From positions 1 through 6,316 of the forward strand of contig CAYRZL010000121.1 in the NCBI GenBank assembly GCA_964428795.1: a stretch of 6,316 bases of DNA, read 5' to 3'. Of the stretch, positions 6,201 through 6,316 are shown one piece after another. Positions within the stretch are counted from its first letter, which is position 1; every line of letters begins with the position of its first letter. The stretch is from CAYRZL01 sp964428795. Its GTDB lineage: Bacteria; Bacillota; Clostridia; Lachnospirales; Lachnospiraceae. A program made the translations under genes and the position numbers. The notes beneath the pieces are model-generated. The model was not told the DNA's origin and did not search any database. It worked only from the letters and a program-made list of their open reading frames with translations.

Positions 6201-6316
6201 CCATCTTCCTTAACGCTCAGGCTGCTTTCCAAATATGCTGAAAAACCAACACCTGCAAGCAGATCTGCATCAGTTTTTCCATTATTGGCAGCTTTGATTA
6301 CCTGAAATGGCTGTTT
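3251..6316 (-). CDS. Cell-wall-anchored SpaA/Cna-B multidomain surface protein (partial, open at right edge)
   Basis: At least 1021 residues are visible, numbered here from the first full codon at 6316; the N-terminus and signal peptide lie outside the window. Nine Cna-B/SpaA-type beta-sandwich domains occur at about 1-118, 119-235, 236-362, 363-471, 472-560, 561-691, 692-802, 803-890 and 891-973. Each has the family pattern of an early Lys, a LPxGKYxVxE-APxGY-like middle with Glu, and a terminal Asn or Asp. The likely isopeptide residues are K8/E81/D114, K125/E189/N231, K242/E321/N358, K369/E431/N467, K476/E526/D556, K567/E651/N687, K698/E762/D798, K807/E856/D886 and K895/E942/D972. A Pro/Thr spacer leads to a TPKTG sorting signal (984-988), a hydrophobic anchor (993-1013) and the tail RFRRKKNK, so sortase should link it to the cell wall. 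The protein would form a rigid, protease-resistant stalk or adhesin, possibly aiding mating contact. The only start-like codon near 6232 is a TTG inside the first domain, with the frame open upstream, so it is not the real start. Confidence 0.95.
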   Translation of the reverse strand, partial: KQPFQVIKAANNGKTDADLLAGVGFSAYLESSLSVKEDGSYDFSSAKPVVLTVDGKTEMFTDDKGYACSIALPYGTYVVRETTTPHNYTPVDDFIVTITENHPTTPQVWRVLLDKEFEAKLKIIKADDETKQAVLLPNTEFKIYDLDREKYVEQVTTYPVTKVHKSYFTDASGYLILPNNLKIGHYRIEEVTAPEGYTLNTDYVEIHVDSNTAYRTDSISNDVIIEVVYENHPVKGELTIQKDGEILKGFGDDFEYEKGSLKDAVFNVYAAEDIYTPDHQKGEDGNRKVVYVKDTLVATVTTDKDGKAVVEELPLGKYRVEEVKAPYGFTLNTSVKEVDFAYAGQDIPVIKESVSFTNERQKVSLTVEKQDAETGNVVGGAVFGIYNAETIASNGNVIVNADTLLQEMTTDENGQAVCSLDLPLGKYYVRELAAPAGFVSSDEVLNFDASYQGQDVKVVSLKSVKKNEPTTVSITKSDITTGVELDGAYLSVLDKDGNVVDSWTSVKDEPHLIKYLVVGETYTLREEFAPYGYLKATDVTFTVSDTAEIQPVEMKDEVPTGLLIINKKGEFLDSVSLTSQIKGMVEHIFNYISGNLTEVTFEVYAEEDVKAADGVSEDYFKAGDKIATITTDENGIASLENLPLGKYYVREVATAHGYVLDDEIRHIDLTYRDQDTPVVTFDEDWQNNRQRVEVTVLKKEKGSDRVLEGGVFGLFATEDIVSSSGKVLIEADEIIELKSTDSDGKIAFIADLPIDAKYYVKEIYAPAGFVNTEEVQEFTATYAGDSEKAIQFAFTFEDEPTTVEITKSALTTGEEIPGCKLKVTDENDNVVDEWTSTEEAHIIKELVVGKKYTLIETKPADGYVTAESIDFTIENSADVQKVEMKDDVTKVEISKQDISGKELPGAKLSIIDADGKVVESWTSTKEAHYIEMLPIGKYTLREESAPEGYLVAEEVEFEVLDTGEVQHVVMVDEAVPEKPQTTDTPKTGDESNMPLWLFLFGMGVFGFSASVALRFRRKKNK
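3398..3646 (-). repeat. Third C-type Cna-B domain (C3), membrane-proximal
   Basis: Residues 891-973 are a third copy of the short C-type domain, added after the second module and directly before the wall-anchor spacer. Its core (ISKQDISGKELPGAKL, WTSTKEAH, YTLREESAPEGYLVAEE, HVVMVDE) is the most regular of the three and the closest to streptococcal CnaB2. Confidence 0.75.
3647..4636 (-). repeat. Module copy 2 (Cna-B domains A2-B2-C2) of the surface protein
   Basis: Residues 561-890 repeat the A-B-C order of copy 1, with shared landmarks such as VYAEED against VYAAED, GGVFGLFATEDI against GGAVFGIYNAETI, and EPTTVEITKSALTTGEE against EPTTVSITKSDITTGVE. The A2 domain has a longer insert with a hydrophobic helix-like segment (MVEHIFNYISG) that A1 lacks. 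Confidence 0.75.
4637..5611 (-). repeat. Module copy 1 (Cna-B domains A1-B1-C1) of the surface protein
   Basis: Residues 236-560 contain three successive Cna-B domains of distinct subtype. A carries a long insert after the first strand. B has the GGAVFGIYNAE-type start and ends in NEPTT. C is short with the WTS-VKD and VEMKDE pattern. The same order recurs in the next 330 residues, so this is one unit of a tandem three-domain duplication, diverged in sequence. Confidence 0.75.

Noticed and set aside
3251..6232. Surface-protein start at the TTG at 6232
   Set aside because: The frame is open for 28 more codons to the window edge, and these complete the first strand of a Cna-B domain including its Lys; the TTG is internal.

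Overview
The window looks like part of an integrative and conjugative element (or conjugative plasmid) of the Tn1549 / CTn family that is common in gut Clostridia. Moderate GC, the codon use and the protein families together suggest a Lachnospiraceae-type host, but the exact host cannot be read from the sequence. A run of exactly 100 N (1250-1349) shows that it comes from a scaffolded draft assembly. Every gene I can support lies on the minus strand, so transcription runs from right to left. I see no RNA gene, insertion sequence or CRISPR array.

Layout in transcription order. (i) 6316-3251: a large cell-wall-anchored surface protein, at least 1021 residues and open at the right edge. It consists of nine Cna-B/SpaA-like isopeptide domains, a TPKTG sorting signal, a membrane anchor and a basic tail. 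(ii) 3249-3188: a compact intergenic stretch with a good sigma-A type promoter (TTGACT, 16 bp, TACAAT) overlapped by two inverted repeats. (iii) 3187-3020: a 55-residue single-pass membrane protein. (iv) 3033-2770: an 87-residue eight-cysteine protein. (v) 2780-1878: a RepA_N-family replication initiator. (vi) 1849-1226: an AntA / KilAC antirepressor-like protein interrupted by the assembly gap. (vii) 1222-704: a PcfB-like (DUF3801) conjugation accessory protein. (viii) 684-1: the N-terminal third or so of the VirD4/TraG/PcfC-type coupling ATPase, open at the left edge.

How the parts fit together. Genes iii to viii overlap or abut and probably form one rep-transfer operon driven from the promoter just behind the adhesin gene. 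RepA would support autonomous replication of the element, PcfB and VirD4 would couple relaxosome to transfer channel, and the adhesin could promote donor-recipient contact. The most notable non-gene structure is an array of four 23-bp iterons with dyad symmetry at 2325-2409, inside the repA reading frame. It lies in the linker between the two RepA domains and is read in three different codon frames, so the repetition is kept at the DNA level. This is a strong candidate for the element's replication origin. The other notable structure is the domain architecture of the surface protein: a duplicated three-domain module (A-B-C, A-B-C) followed by an extra C, whose C domains closely resemble the Lys-Asp isopeptide domain CnaB2 of streptococcal FbaB.
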